64,000 nucleotides of DNA from Paenibacillus dendritiformis (GCF_945605565.1 NZ_OX216966.1:5448001-5512000), one strand, 5' to 3'. Counted from the first letter of the stretch, positions 1 through 8,446 are shown. Numbers and translations: made by a program. Notes: generated by a model from the letters alone, not told the origin.

Positions 1-27
1 TTATATAACAGTTCGTCTTCGATGAGT

Positions 28-104
28 GCAACTTTCCCTCATACACTCGGAACCCTATCGTAACACACTTTCCCGTGCTCCAACGACGTTTTTTCACAGG
101 ACAC
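28..104 (-). repeat. Copy 1 of a ~75-bp duplicated element with a hairpin
   Basis: This segment closely resembles 2298-2378. Positions 51-60 match exactly, and similarity continues through the loop sequence CGACGTTTTTTCAC. The arms 75-81 and 99-104 can pair with one bulged base, and copy 2 makes a different but still paired stem. The element lies just downstream of the chemoreceptor gene and upstream of whatever minus-strand gene follows outside the window. I do not recognise it as a known riboswitch or terminator. Confidence 0.7.
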
Positions 105-109
105 TGTCT

Positions 110-1237
110 TCATTCCCGTTCCGCCATGCGCTTCAATTCCGCATGCGCTTCCTGCGCCCGCTCCTCCATGCGCTGCGCGCAGGCATCAATTTGTGCCAGC
201 TGCTCCTGATTATGCGCGATCGCCTGCAGCAGCTGCTCGAACCGACCGCATGCCGCCTCAACCCCCATTGCGGTCATTCCAACCTGTTCCCGGGTGCGCT
301 CCCCCGTATGTACCGCCTGATTCAATGCTTGAACCATCTGGCTCAGCGTCTCTTCGATCTGGCCGGTAGCCTCCTTCGTCAGCATGGCCAGCTTGCGCAC
401 CTCCGCGGCCACGACCTGGAAGCCAAGCCCGTGCTCGCCGGCGCGGGCCGCTTCGATCGAAGCGTTCAACGCCAGCATATGACATGAATCGGACCAGCCG
501 CGGATGACGCCGATGGAATCGGCCACCGCCTGGGTATATTGTCGCAGATGCTCCATTTCCGCCGCCTGATCGTTCACCTGCTCAAATACTTGCTGAAAGG
601 CGGAGGACACGTGATCGAGCGAAGTTTTGCCTGCCAGCGTCTTGTCCATCATCGCGGACGCGTGCAGCTTGCCTTCCTCCGCCGCCTGCCTGACATATCC
701 GGTCTCGCCCCGAATCGAATCGAACGCCTGGAGCGTCGATTGCAGCACCGCCTCCTCCTTACGCTCCGCATTGCGGCGCACGCGGCTGGAGAGCTCGGAC
801 AGCTGCTTCGCCGACAGCACGCCGGCATATTGCCCTCCGCTAGTGATAATGAGGCTGTCATACATCCGCTCCTCCGGACGGGCCTCCGCCAATTCAAGCA
901 GTTGGGCCGCATCCGTCCCCCACTCCGCACAGGCCATATCCCGATCCATCAGCCGCGCTATCGGCTTCTCATGATAGAGCGCCGGGGAGAACCGCTTGCT
1001 CATCCGTTCATGGAACCGTTCGCGCATCACCATCCCGCTCGGCTGCTGCGCCCCGTCCACGACAATAAGACAGCGCAGCGAGGAATCGGACAGGAACATG
1101 TCCTCGACGTCCTCGATCGGAGTCCGCGGATCAACCGCCGGAGCGTCATGAACCAAATCGCCGTACTCCGGGGAGGCGCCACAATGTTTGATCTGCGGAG
1201 AACCCGGGTTAATGAGAGATAACATCGGCATCGTCAT
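110..1237 (-). CDS. Soluble methyl-accepting chemotaxis-type transducer with N-terminal CBS-like region
   Basis: This 375-residue protein has no membrane segment, so it should act in the cytoplasm. Residues about 30-150 look like a CBS-pair or related ligand-binding region. From about residue 160 it is a chemoreceptor signalling coiled coil, with the conserved hairpin tip LALNASIEAARAGE at about 255-268 followed by VVAAEVRKLA. By family it should contact CheA/CheW or act as a similar transducer; the ligand is unknown. The ATG at 1237 is preceded by AGGGTGAT at good spacing. Upstream are three TTTACA hexamers in 11-bp phase, which suggests control by the PhoP homologue encoded next door. The transducer assignment is firm; the CBS call and the Pho link are inference. 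Confidence 0.85.
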   Translation of the reverse strand: MTMPMLSLINPGSPQIKHCGASPEYGDLVHDAPAVDPRTPIEDVEDMFLSDSSLRCLIVVDGAQQPSGMVMRERFHERMSKRFSPALYHEKPIARLMDRDMACAEWGTDAAQLLELAEARPEERMYDSLIITSGGQYAGVLSAKQLSELSSRVRRNAERKEEAVLQSTLQAFDSIRGETGYVRQAAEEGKLHASAMMDKTLAGKTSLDHVSSAFQQVFEQVNDQAAEMEHLRQYTQAVADSIGVIRGWSDSCHMLALNASIEAARAGEHGLGFQVVAAEVRKLAMLTKEATGQIEETLSQMVQALNQAVHTGERTREQVGMTAMGVEAACGRFEQLLQAIAHNQEQLAQIDACAQRMEERAQEAHAELKRMAERE

Positions 1238-1285
1238 ATAGCATCACCCTTTGCGTTAATCTTGTAAATCTGCATCTTTAGTCCC

Positions 1286-1339
1286 AATGTAGCACGGAAA
1301 TGTAAACGGTTGGCCCAGGCTGTGTAAAGAGTTTGTAAA
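1286..1339 (-). promoter_or_regulatory. Putative PhoP boxes and -10 upstream of the chemoreceptor gene
   Basis: Read on the minus strand, TTTACA occurs at 1339-1334, 1328-1323 and 1306-1301, that is at offsets of 11 and then 22 bp. A -10-like TACATT lies at 1291-1286. PhoP boxes in Bacillus are TT(A/T)ACA direct repeats about 11 bp apart, upstream of the -10, and this arrangement fits. The same pair precedes phoR. Confidence 0.6.
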
Positions 1340-1426
1340 GGCAATCGGGTTTTGTGGATTGCTTCACAAGGAATCTCGGAAACAGCAATGGACTCCAGGA
1401 GCGCCCATCGAAGAGAACGCGAACGC

Positions 1427-1464
1427 ATGACGGCAGCCCGCTCCGAAGAGCGGACTGCCGTCAT
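1427..1464. other. Strong hairpin downstream of phoP
   Basis: The outer ten bases ATGACGGCAG pair perfectly with CTGCCGTCAT, and an inner CGCTC/GAGCG stem closes a CGAA loop. Neither side carries a convincing T-tract, so this may terminate phoP transcription inefficiently or act as an RNA-stabilising structure. Confidence 0.5.
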
Positions 1465-1529
1465 TGTCTCATCCATATTCATCGCAAAAAAAAGAATCCA
1501 TCTCCCCATCGAAAATGGATTGTGCGGCC

Positions 1530-2258
1530 TTATTCGTCGGTGCGGTGCGCCTTCTTATGATGGACCAATTTGTAGCCGACGCCCCGAATCGAATCGATCT
1601 GGACGGAGCGCTGGTTCATCTCCAGCTTCTTGCGCAGCGAGCTGACATGGACATCGACTGTCCGCTGTCCGCCGATGTAGTCGAAGCCCCATACCGCGTT
1701 CATTAGGTCGTCGCGGGTAATGACCATCCCCGGGCGCTGGACGAGGTAGAGCAATACTTCGAATTCCTTCGGCCGCAGCGGGATCAGCTCATGATGCAGC
1801 GTCACTTCATACTTCTCCGGATAAATGCGCAGATCGCCGATCGCAATGACTTTGTCATCCGCTTCTTCCGTCTCGGCCGGCTCGTCGCTCGATGCGCGGC
1901 GCAGCACGGCGCCGACGCGCGCCAGCAGCTCAGCGACGCCGAACGGCTTCGTAATGTAGTCGTCCGCTCCGCACTTCAAGCCCTGCACGACTTCTTCCTC
2001 CGCATTGCGCGCCGTCAAAATGATGACGGGCGTACGGATGCCGGCTTGTCTCAGCTTGGACAGCACCTCGAATCCGTTCATGCCCGGCAGCATAATATCC
2101 AGTATGATGAGATCGAACTTGCGGTGCAGCGCCACCTGCAGCCCTTGGGAGCCGTGGTCGATCACGGTCGTATCGTACCCTTCCAAGGTCAGATTATATG
2201 ACAATAGCCGCGCCAATGTCGGTTCGTCTTCAATGACTAATACTTTTCGTTCAGACAT
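1530..2258 (-). CDS. phoP: OmpR-family response regulator, PhoP-like
   Basis: This 242-residue protein has a receiver domain and a winged-helix DNA-binding domain. The receiver carries the acidic pair at residues 10-12, the phospho-acceptor Asp at about 54 (LDIMLPG) and Lys in TKPFG. The C-terminal domain has the RPKEFEVLLYL and RTVDVHVSSLRKKLE motifs typical of PhoP/WalR types. The start is preceded by GGAGGATAATC. It lies downstream of the kinase gene with a 162-bp gap that holds a duplicated hairpin element. By family it binds phosphate-starvation promoters. It could be a paralogue rather than the true PhoP, because the gene order is reversed and it is separated from mdh. Confidence 0.8.
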   Translation of the reverse strand: MSERKVLVIEDEPTLARLLSYNLTLEGYDTTVIDHGSQGLQVALHRKFDLIILDIMLPGMNGFEVLSKLRQAGIRTPVIILTARNAEEEVVQGLKCGADDYITKPFGVAELLARVGAVLRRASSDEPAETEEADDKVIAIGDLRIYPEKYEVTLHHELIPLRPKEFEVLLYLVQRPGMVITRDDLMNAVWGFDYIGGQRTVDVHVSSLRKKLEMNQRSVQIDSIRGVGYKLVHHKKAHRTDE

Positions 2259-2297
2259 GATTATCCTCCGAAAGTCAATTCCTATCCCTTGTGCCTC

Positions 2298-2378
2298 TAC
2301 GGCTTCACGCTTATACTCGCAACCCTATCGTAACATACTCCCCCGTGCCGCGGCGACGTTTTTTTCACTGCGGCACGG
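2298..2378 (-). repeat. Copy 2 of the duplicated hairpin element, between phoR and phoP
   Basis: A perfect 9-bp stem (CCGTGCCGC at 2343-2351 with GCGGCACGG at 2370-2378) encloses a loop that is nearly identical to copy 1 at 28-104. The flank 2321-2340 is also conserved. It ends about 40 bp upstream of the phoP start codon. On the minus strand TGTTACGAT inside the conserved flank fits an extended -10, so an internal phoP promoter is one explanation. Confidence 0.7.
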
Positions 2379-2420
2379 AGGTAGGGCGAGCATGGCGTCA
2401 TGGCGAATTCATACCCGCGC

Positions 2421-4232
2421 TTATTGCTCTGACCCGTCCGGCGACCACTCCTGCAGCACAGGAAGCTCGATTGTAAAGGTCGTGCCTACGCCCAGCTCGC
2501 TCTCCACCCGTATCGTTCCTCCATGCGCATCGACGAGATGCTTCACGATGGATAGCCCCAGTCCCGTTCCTCCCGATACGCGGGAGCGAGCCTTGTCTAC
2601 CCGGTAGAAGCGCTCGAAGATGCGCGGCAAATCCTTCTTCGGAATGCCGATGCCCGTATCGGTAATCGTCAGCCGGATCCGTTCCTCCTGATCCGGGTCA
2701 TGCAGCGCCACAGCCCCTATCTTCACCTGACCGCCCTCCGGCGTATAGTTAATCGCGTTGGAGAGCAGATTGAGCATAATCTGGCGCAGCCGATCCTCAT
2801 CCGCCTCGACATACAGATCCGTCTCGGCATCCAGCCGGACATCGATGCGCTTGCTGCCCGCTTCCTTGCGCAGCATCTCCACCGTCTGCTCGAGGAAGGT
2901 CCCGAGCTCCACCGGCGAAAATTGCAGCACCGCCCGCTTCGCTTCGATTTTCGACAGTTCCAGAATGTCGCCGATAAGCCGGTTCAAGCGCTCGCTCTCC
3001 TCCTGAATAATCTGCAGGAAGGACTTCGCAATATCCGGATCATGCATCGCTCCATTCAGCAGCGTCTCGGCGAAGCCCTTGACCGCGGCAATCGGCGTCT
3101 TGAGTTCATGGGACACATTGGCCACGAATTCGGTCCGCATCCGTTCCAGCCGCCGAATCTCCGAGACATCCTGCATCACCAGCAGAATGCCCGCCCATTC
3201 CTGATCGGTGAAATAGGCCGGGACGACCGTAACATCCAGCAGCCGCTCCTCCGGATAATAAATCGTCATCTCCTCATGGCGCAGCAGCTTCTTCTCCTCG
3301 ACTTCGGCCATCATCTGCTGCATCTCATACGGCGCCCTGACTTCGCTGAACGGACGCCCGAGCCATTCCCGGCTTCGGATGCCGAGAATATGCTCGGCCT
3401 TCCGGTTCAGCAGCGCAACCTTGCCTTTCGCATCGACCATTACGATCGCATTGATCATATGCTCCATGACCGTCTGCAGCCGGCTCTCGTTCTCACGGAT
3501 TTGCGACATCTGCACCTGAAGGCTCTCCGCCATCGCATTGATGGCCGTACCCAACTGCCCGATCTCGTCCTTCCCCGCAGCCTGTGCCCTCGCCTTGTAG
3601 TCCATCTGGGCGATGCGCATCGCGACGCGGGTCATATTCTCGATCGGACGCGTCAGATTGAAGGCAATCCGGTAGCTGACGATCCCGGCGATAACGAATA
3701 ATGCCGCCAGACCGAGCGCCAAATACGCCCACAGCGCCCTCACGCTGCTCTCGACATGCTCCAGGCTCATCGCCAGACGAATATACCCGTCAAAAGTGGA
3801 CGTATGCACGGGTCTGGCGACATAGAGCATATTTTGCCCCAGCGTCTCGCTGTAACGAATATTCGAGCCGATCCCTTCCTGTCCCGCCTTCACGATCTCC
3901 TCGCGCGACAGGTGATTGTCCATATCGGTGGCCTTATGATCGGAATCGCCGACGACCGTCCCGTCAGCCAGAATAAAGGTAACGCGGGCATCCGCGCTGT
4001 CATGAAGCTTGCGCGCCCAGCCGCTGTAATATGCAATCATTTCGCCCATACTGCCCGGCTGAATCCAGGCGAGCGTCTGCTCGATGAGCATAATTTCCCG
4101 GGACATATTCTGCTCCAACTGGCGGATATGATTGTGCTTGAAGGTGGACGCCATATAAATGCCGGCTGCCGTCACGGATATCCCGATCAGCAGCACAAAG
4201 ATTAAAGTCAAACGCGTGCGAAACCGCGACAT
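2421..4232 (-). CDS. phoR: Membrane sensor histidine kinase, PhoR-like
   Basis: About 603 residues. Order of parts: membrane helix near 8-30, an extracytoplasmic sensor to about 165, a second helix near 167-190, HAMP to about 245, a PAS domain at about 255-360, and a HisKA H-box with the phospho-acceptor His at about 375 (NVSHELKTPIAAVKGFAE). The ATPase domain follows with N-box LLSNAINYTPEGG and the G-boxes DTGIGIP and GGTGLGLSIVK. This is the PhoR/ResE architecture. I chose the second ATG at 4232 because GGAGAG sits 6 bases before it; the ATG at 4238 abuts that site. Two TTTACA boxes upstream suggest autoregulation. The gene precedes phoP, the reverse of the usual phoP-phoR order. Confidence 0.82.
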   Translation of the reverse strand: MSRFRTRLTLIFVLLIGISVTAAGIYMASTFKHNHIRQLEQNMSREIMLIEQTLAWIQPGSMGEMIAYYSGWARKLHDSADARVTFILADGTVVGDSDHKATDMDNHLSREEIVKAGQEGIGSNIRYSETLGQNMLYVARPVHTSTFDGYIRLAMSLEHVESSVRALWAYLALGLAALFVIAGIVSYRIAFNLTRPIENMTRVAMRIAQMDYKARAQAAGKDEIGQLGTAINAMAESLQVQMSQIRENESRLQTVMEHMINAIVMVDAKGKVALLNRKAEHILGIRSREWLGRPFSEVRAPYEMQQMMAEVEEKKLLRHEEMTIYYPEERLLDVTVVPAYFTDQEWAGILLVMQDVSEIRRLERMRTEFVANVSHELKTPIAAVKGFAETLLNGAMHDPDIAKSFLQIIQEESERLNRLIGDILELSKIEAKRAVLQFSPVELGTFLEQTVEMLRKEAGSKRIDVRLDAETDLYVEADEDRLRQIMLNLLSNAINYTPEGGQVKIGAVALHDPDQEERIRLTITDTGIGIPKKDLPRIFERFYRVDKARSRVSGGTGLGLSIVKHLVDAHGGTIRVESELGVGTTFTIELPVLQEWSPDGSEQ

Positions 4233-4315
4233 GCGCATCTCTCCACTTCATACTCGAGGTTGTAGGTCTATGTTCCATCCTACCGACCGTTGCGCCGTTT
4301 GGCTAGACTGTCTTA

Positions 4316-4332
4316 TGTAAAGCTTTTGTAAA
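4316..4332 (-). promoter_or_regulatory. Putative PhoP box pair upstream of phoR
   Basis: On the minus strand TTTACA occurs at 4332-4327 and 4321-4316, 11 bp apart, about 85 bp upstream of the phoR start. The spacing is identical to the pair upstream of the chemoreceptor gene. No good -10 is evident after it. Confidence 0.55.
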
Positions 4333-4714
4333 CCATCGCCCTGAACGGAATCGCGTTCTCCGCTATTCTTCCCTTCCGATGAACAATATCATTCCGGCCG
4401 GCCATACCACAGCAGGATGAGCGCCTCCATACGCTCTCCGCGAATTTTTGTTCGCTGCCCCATGCTCCTCCTCATGTACCCCTTACGCCGAATCTCCCGC
4501 TTACACAGGCAATTGCCTGCTTCTGCAAGAGCTTGGGGCTTTCCCATCCATATCCCAACGATTCAGGAGAGACACGATGCAAGGAGGCCGCGGCGCCAAC
4601 CTATCACCGCTGCCTTTTTGCAACCCGCGTCCGCCAGCCTGCGGTTCTACCGACGCATTCGAAGCGCAGTATGCCCCACCCTAGAATTACAATAAACCCT
4701 ATAGGAACAAACCT
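4333..4714. other. Gene-free stretch between phoR and fumarase
   Basis: Several short open frames on both strands lack good starts or family features, and I do not call any of them. One weak point of interest is at 4550-4570: TATCCCAACGATTCAGGAG resembles the repeat core seen at 20707 and 20887. Otherwise nothing recognisable is present. Confidence 0.5.
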
Positions 4715-4748
4715 TATATACGACAAATCCCCGGTCCGCGACCGGGGA
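4715..4748 (-). terminator. Rho-independent terminator of fumarase
   Basis: A 9-bp perfect stem (TCCCCGGTC/GACCGGGGA, 4728-4748) with a three-base loop is followed on the minus strand by TTTGTCGTAT. It sits just after the fumarase stop codon. Confidence 0.75.
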
Positions 4749-4763
4749 TGAGAGAATAATTGC

Positions 4764-6314
4764 TTATGCAAAGACAGGGTCCTTGAACTGGGCCAGCTTC
4801 TCGAACGAGCTGCGATCGACGTCGGCGTGCAGGCTGTTGCCATGCGCATCCATCGTCACGATCGCCGCGAACCCTTCTACATCGAGATGCCACATCGCTT
4901 CCGGAATGCCGAATTCGAGGAAATCGACTCCGTTCACTTGCTTCATGCATTCCGCATAATATTGAGCCGCCCCGCCAATCGCATTCAAATAGACGGCGCC
5001 ATGCTCCTGCAGCGCGGCCAGCGTCTTCGCTCCCATGCCGCCTTTGCCGATAACGGCGCGGATGCCGAATTTCTTAATAATATCGCCCTGGTACGGCTCC
5101 TCGCGAATGCTTGTCGTCGGTCCGGCCGCCTTGACATGCCAGCCTTCCTCATCCTTCAGCATGACCGGGCCGCAATGATAGATTACCGCCCCGTTCAGAT
5201 CGACCGGCGCATCGTGGTCCATCAAATATTTGTGCAGTGCATCGCGTCCCGTATGCATCTCTCCGTTGATGACGACGACGTCCCCCACCTTCAAGGAGCG
5301 GATCTGCTCCTCGGAAATCGGCGTGTTCAGCACGATGCGGCGGCTCTCGCTCTTCGCGGGCGCTTCTTCCGCCGCTCCTGCCGCTTCATCGGCTGCGCTG
5401 TCCATCGGAAGCTCGCTGCCGCGCTCGTATACCCATTCCTTAATCTCTCCGCTCGCGCTGTCGAGCAGAACGCCCTGGCGCCGGTAGGCCCAACAATTAT
5501 AGGCAACCGATACGAAGAAGCTGGCCGGCAGCCGGTTCATGACCCCGATCTTGCAGCCAAGCAGCGTCACCTCGCCGCCGAAGCCCATCGTGCCGATGCC
5601 TAACTGATTCGCCTTTTCCAAAATATATTCTTCCAATTGCCGCAGCTCGTCGATCGGATTCGTATCATCTACGCGGCGGAACAGCTGTTGCTTCGCCAGC
5701 TCGTAGCCTGTCGTCCGATCGCCGCCGATGCCGACGCCGATGAAGCCTGCGCTGCAGCCCTGCCCCTGCGCCTGATAGATAGCATGCAGAATGCACTTGC
5801 GGATGCCGTCGAGATCGCGGCCCGCCTTGCCCAAGCCCTCCAGTTCGGCCGGCAGGCTGTACTGGATATTCTTGTTCTCGCAGCCGCCGCCCTTCAAGAT
5901 GAGACGCACCTCAATGTCGTCGCGCTCCCACTGCTCGAAATGGATGACCGGCGTTCCCGGGCCGAGATTATCTCCGCTGTTCGCGCCCGTCAGCGAATCG
6001 ACGGAATTGGTCCGGAGCTTGCCTTCCTTCGTCGCGCGGCTTACCGCCTCCTGAATGTCCCGCTTCATGACGATCTGATTCGCGCCTACCGGAGTATGCA
6101 CGATGAACGTCGGCATGCCGGTATCCTGGCAGATGGGGGATACCTTCGTCTCCGCCATCGCAATGTTGCGGGCGATCGTGCCCAGGGACAGTCCGGCGCG
6201 CGTGGCAGCGTCCTCGCGCGCTTGCGCTTCCCGGATCGCCTTGCGCACATCGCCGGGCAGATTGGTTGATGTCTCCACGATCAAATCATATACGCTCTGC
6301 AAAAACGATTTCAT
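4764..6314 (-). CDS. fumA: Class I (iron-sulfur) fumarate hydratase
   Basis: It converts fumarate to malate in the TCA cycle, feeding the mdh product encoded nearby. About 516 residues: the N-terminal alpha-like domain has the cysteine motifs SPICQDTGMP, GGGCENKN and GQGCSAGF typical of the [4Fe-4S] binding family. An alanine/glutamate-rich linker (residues about 300-325) then leads to the beta-like swivel domain with NGEMHTGRDALHKYL and KGGMGAKTL. Both domains in one chain match the FumA type rather than split TtdA/TtdB. The open frame extends 37 codons upstream, but residues before MKSFLQSVYDLI do not resemble the family. I therefore chose 6314, although its GAGGGG site is rather far (about 13 bases). 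Confidence 0.92.
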   Translation of the reverse strand: MKSFLQSVYDLIVETSTNLPGDVRKAIREAQAREDAATRAGLSLGTIARNIAMAETKVSPICQDTGMPTFIVHTPVGANQIVMKRDIQEAVSRATKEGKLRTNSVDSLTGANSGDNLGPGTPVIHFEQWERDDIEVRLILKGGGCENKNIQYSLPAELEGLGKAGRDLDGIRKCILHAIYQAQGQGCSAGFIGVGIGGDRTTGYELAKQQLFRRVDDTNPIDELRQLEEYILEKANQLGIGTMGFGGEVTLLGCKIGVMNRLPASFFVSVAYNCWAYRRQGVLLDSASGEIKEWVYERGSELPMDSAADEAAGAAEEAPAKSESRRIVLNTPISEEQIRSLKVGDVVVINGEMHTGRDALHKYLMDHDAPVDLNGAVIYHCGPVMLKDEEGWHVKAAGPTTSIREEPYQGDIIKKFGIRAVIGKGGMGAKTLAALQEHGAVYLNAIGGAAQYYAECMKQVNGVDFLEFGIPEAMWHLDVEGFAAIVTMDAHGNSLHADVDRSSFEKLAQFKDPVFA

Positions 6315-6537
6315 AAGCAAACCCAAGCCCCTCTCTTCGAATGTCCCGCTTCTCTCTGCAATGATCTGGCTGTATATCGGGTTCCTCTCTATCTTCTCTG
6401 CTTCGGCCGATTCGACATGCCGCATGCGGCGTGAATCCGCTTCCTATAGTAATATAATAGCATAATAGAAGCGTCTGTCGAAGACTTCCGGGCGAAGTTA
6501 TCCGAAGCTCGATGCGATGCCGGAAAGGATGAGAACT

Positions 6538-7167
6538 ATGGATCCAACCAAGGACGAGGCGCAAGCCGGGCGCCCCTGCGGACATCATTTTTTTGCCTAT
6601 ATGTATCGGTTGAAGCATATCGAGCGCTGGAGCCTGATGCGCAATACGACGAAGGAGAACGTCGCCGAGCACAGCTTCCACGTCGCGATGACCACGCACA
6701 TGCTGTGCACGATCGGGAACGAGGTGTACGGCAAAGCGCTGGATACGGGCCGGGCCGTCATGATGGCGTTGTTCCACGACGCGACGGAAGTGTTCACCGG
6801 TGATATTCCAACGCCGGTCAAGCACCACAATACGCGCATTCTGGCCAACTTCCGCGAGATCGAGCAATTGGCTGCGGAACGGCTTGTCGGCATGATTCCG
6901 GCCGAGCTGCAGGCGGCCTATGCGCCACTCATCGATCAGACCCTGGATGAGGAGCTGAAGCGCTATGTGAAGGCTGCCGATCTCCTCGACGCCTACTTCA
7001 AATGCGGAAGCGAAGCGGCGGCGGGCAACCGGGAATTCGATGTGGCCCGGCGGCAGACGGAACAAAAATTGCGGGCGCTCGGCCTGGAGGAAGTCGACTA
7101 TGTCCTTACCCGTCTTGCGCCAAGCTTCGACATGACGCTGGACGAAATGTCGCTGTCCGACAGCTAG
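6538..7167 (+). CDS. yfbR: YfbR-type HD-domain 5'-nucleotidase
   Basis: The protein has about 209 residues and is probably a deoxyribonucleoside 5'-monophosphatase. The HD-domain metal ligands are visible: His in VAEHSFHVA, the HD pair in ALFHDATEVFTGDIPTPVKH, and Asp in VKAADLLDAY. These segments are characteristic of YfbR. The start at 6538 is chosen because AAAGGA lies 9 bases upstream; an in-frame ATG at 6517 has no comparable site. It is transcribed divergently from fumarase and followed 120 bp later by a YtvI-like gene on the same strand. Confidence 0.85.
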   Translation: MDPTKDEAQAGRPCGHHFFAYMYRLKHIERWSLMRNTTKENVAEHSFHVAMTTHMLCTIGNEVYGKALDTGRAVMMALFHDATEVFTGDIPTPVKHHNTRILANFREIEQLAAERLVGMIPAELQAAYAPLIDQTLDEELKRYVKAADLLDAYFKCGSEAAAGNREFDVARRQTEQKLRALGLEEVDYVLTRLAPSFDMTLDEMSLSDS

Positions 7168-7287
7168 GCTCCCGTAGTTCCTCCTTCCTATCCCGCAGAC
7201 TAGCGATGGTTTTGGAAATCATCCCGCGGTCTGTTAAAATTAAGGTAAAAAATTGTCGCCGTTGGATAGGAAGAAAGGAAGAACGCC

Positions 7288-8424
7288 ATGCCATTATTCA
7301 ATGTCACACTGGTTCATCGCATTTTTCGCGGCATATGGGTAACCATCGTTACGGTCGGGGCTATTCTGCTATTTTATTATGGCTTCCGGATAATTTACCC
7401 GTTCTTGATTGCCTGGCTGCTGGCCTATGCGATGAACCCGCTCGTACGGTTTTTGGAGCAAAGATGGAGGTTCCCGCGCTGGACCGCCGTAACCTCCGCC
7501 ATTTTGCTGTTCGGATCGATTATTGCCTTCGCGATCTTCGTCTTCACGACCAAGATCGTGTCAGAGTCCTGGCATATCGTCGGCCTCGTGCAGGAGCAGA
7601 TCGCGGAGTGGAGGAATTGGCTGAATGACTACTATCATTCCGCTGAATTCCAGGCGCTCCTGTCCGATCTGAATGAAACGCTGACATCCATCGACCTGCA
7701 ATCGTCCCTCTCGAAATATACGAGCACGATCGCGACGGCCGGCTCGGCCCTCGTGGCCTATTTATTCAACTTTATTAAAGCGACCGTGCTGTTCCTGCCC
7801 AAGCTGGCGATCATCACCGTCATCATTATGGTCGCTACCTATCTTATCAGCAAACAGTGGAATACGCTGGCGGCCGCGAGCAAGCAGATGGTACCCGAAC
7901 GGGTGCGCACCTCCCTTGGTGTCGTAATCGGCGATCTGCAGCATGCCATTTTCGGATACGTGAAGGGGCATATTATTTTATCCAGCATTACCGCCCTCGT
8001 CTTTTTCCTGGGGCTGCTTGTTCTTGGCGTCGAGTACGCCTTCACGCTCGCCATTATCGGCGGCATTGTCGATCTGATCCCGCTCATCGGCATCCCCGCC
8101 ATTGTCGTCCCATGGGCGGTCTTCTCCTTCTTCGAAGGCAACCTGTTCCTGGGCACCGGTCTCCTGGTGCTATGGCCGATTATTCTCGTGACGCGCCATG
8201 CCTTTGAACCGAAGGTGTACGGCTCCAGCATCGGACTGAATCCGCTTATGCTGCTTATCTTTTTGTTCGCGGGACTTCATCTGTTCGGGGTGATCGGCAT
8301 TTTTGTCGGCATCATCGCCCTCGTCGTGCTGACGGCGCTGCAGCGGGCCCATGTATTCCGCGATGTCTGGCGCTATATTATGACCGGCTCCTTCTTTCCG
8401 GTGGCGCCCCCTGCACCCAAATAA
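7288..8424 (+). CDS. AI-2E family membrane protein, YtvI-like paralogue
   Basis: This 378-residue polytopic protein has about 8 hydrophobic segments and a soluble stretch at about 100-150. It carries typical family blocks such as YPFLIAWLLAYAMNPLVRFLE near the N terminus and GLNPLMLLIFLFAGLHLFG near the C terminus. It resembles the YtvI product encoded at 18842-19957, so this genome carries two copies about 11 kb apart. YtvI in Bacillus is a sporulation membrane protein; other family members transport small molecules. The role of this copy is unknown. AAGGAAG precedes the ATG. A bidirectional hairpin follows the stop. Confidence 0.8.
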   Translation: MPLFNVTLVHRIFRGIWVTIVTVGAILLFYYGFRIIYPFLIAWLLAYAMNPLVRFLEQRWRFPRWTAVTSAILLFGSIIAFAIFVFTTKIVSESWHIVGLVQEQIAEWRNWLNDYYHSAEFQALLSDLNETLTSIDLQSSLSKYTSTIATAGSALVAYLFNFIKATVLFLPKLAIITVIIMVATYLISKQWNTLAAASKQMVPERVRTSLGVVIGDLQHAIFGYVKGHIILSSITALVFFLGLLVLGVEYAFTLAIIGGIVDLIPLIGIPAIVVPWAVFSFFEGNLFLGTGLLVLWPIILVTRHAFEPKVYGSSIGLNPLMLLIFLFAGLHLFGVIGIFVGIIALVVLTALQRAHVFRDVWRYIMTGSFFPVAPPAPK

Positions 8425-8446
8425 TCAAGCAGCTTCGCAAGGACAA

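Noticed and set aside
1..42. Short minus-strand frame at the window start
   Set aside because: Thirteen codons only (ATG at 42-40), no evidence that it is a leader peptide; the neighbouring gene lies outside the window.
1234..1509. Minus-strand 91-codon frame upstream of the chemoreceptor
   Set aside because: It spans the PhoP boxes and the hairpin, lacks a good start site and resembles no family.
4417..4950. Short frames on both strands between phoR and fumarase
   Set aside because: No start support, and part of them is complementary to the fumarase gene.
6286..7065. Minus-strand 259-codon frame
   Set aside because: It is the complement of the yfbR gene joined to the fumarase start; arginine/histidine-rich composition is typical of a shadow.
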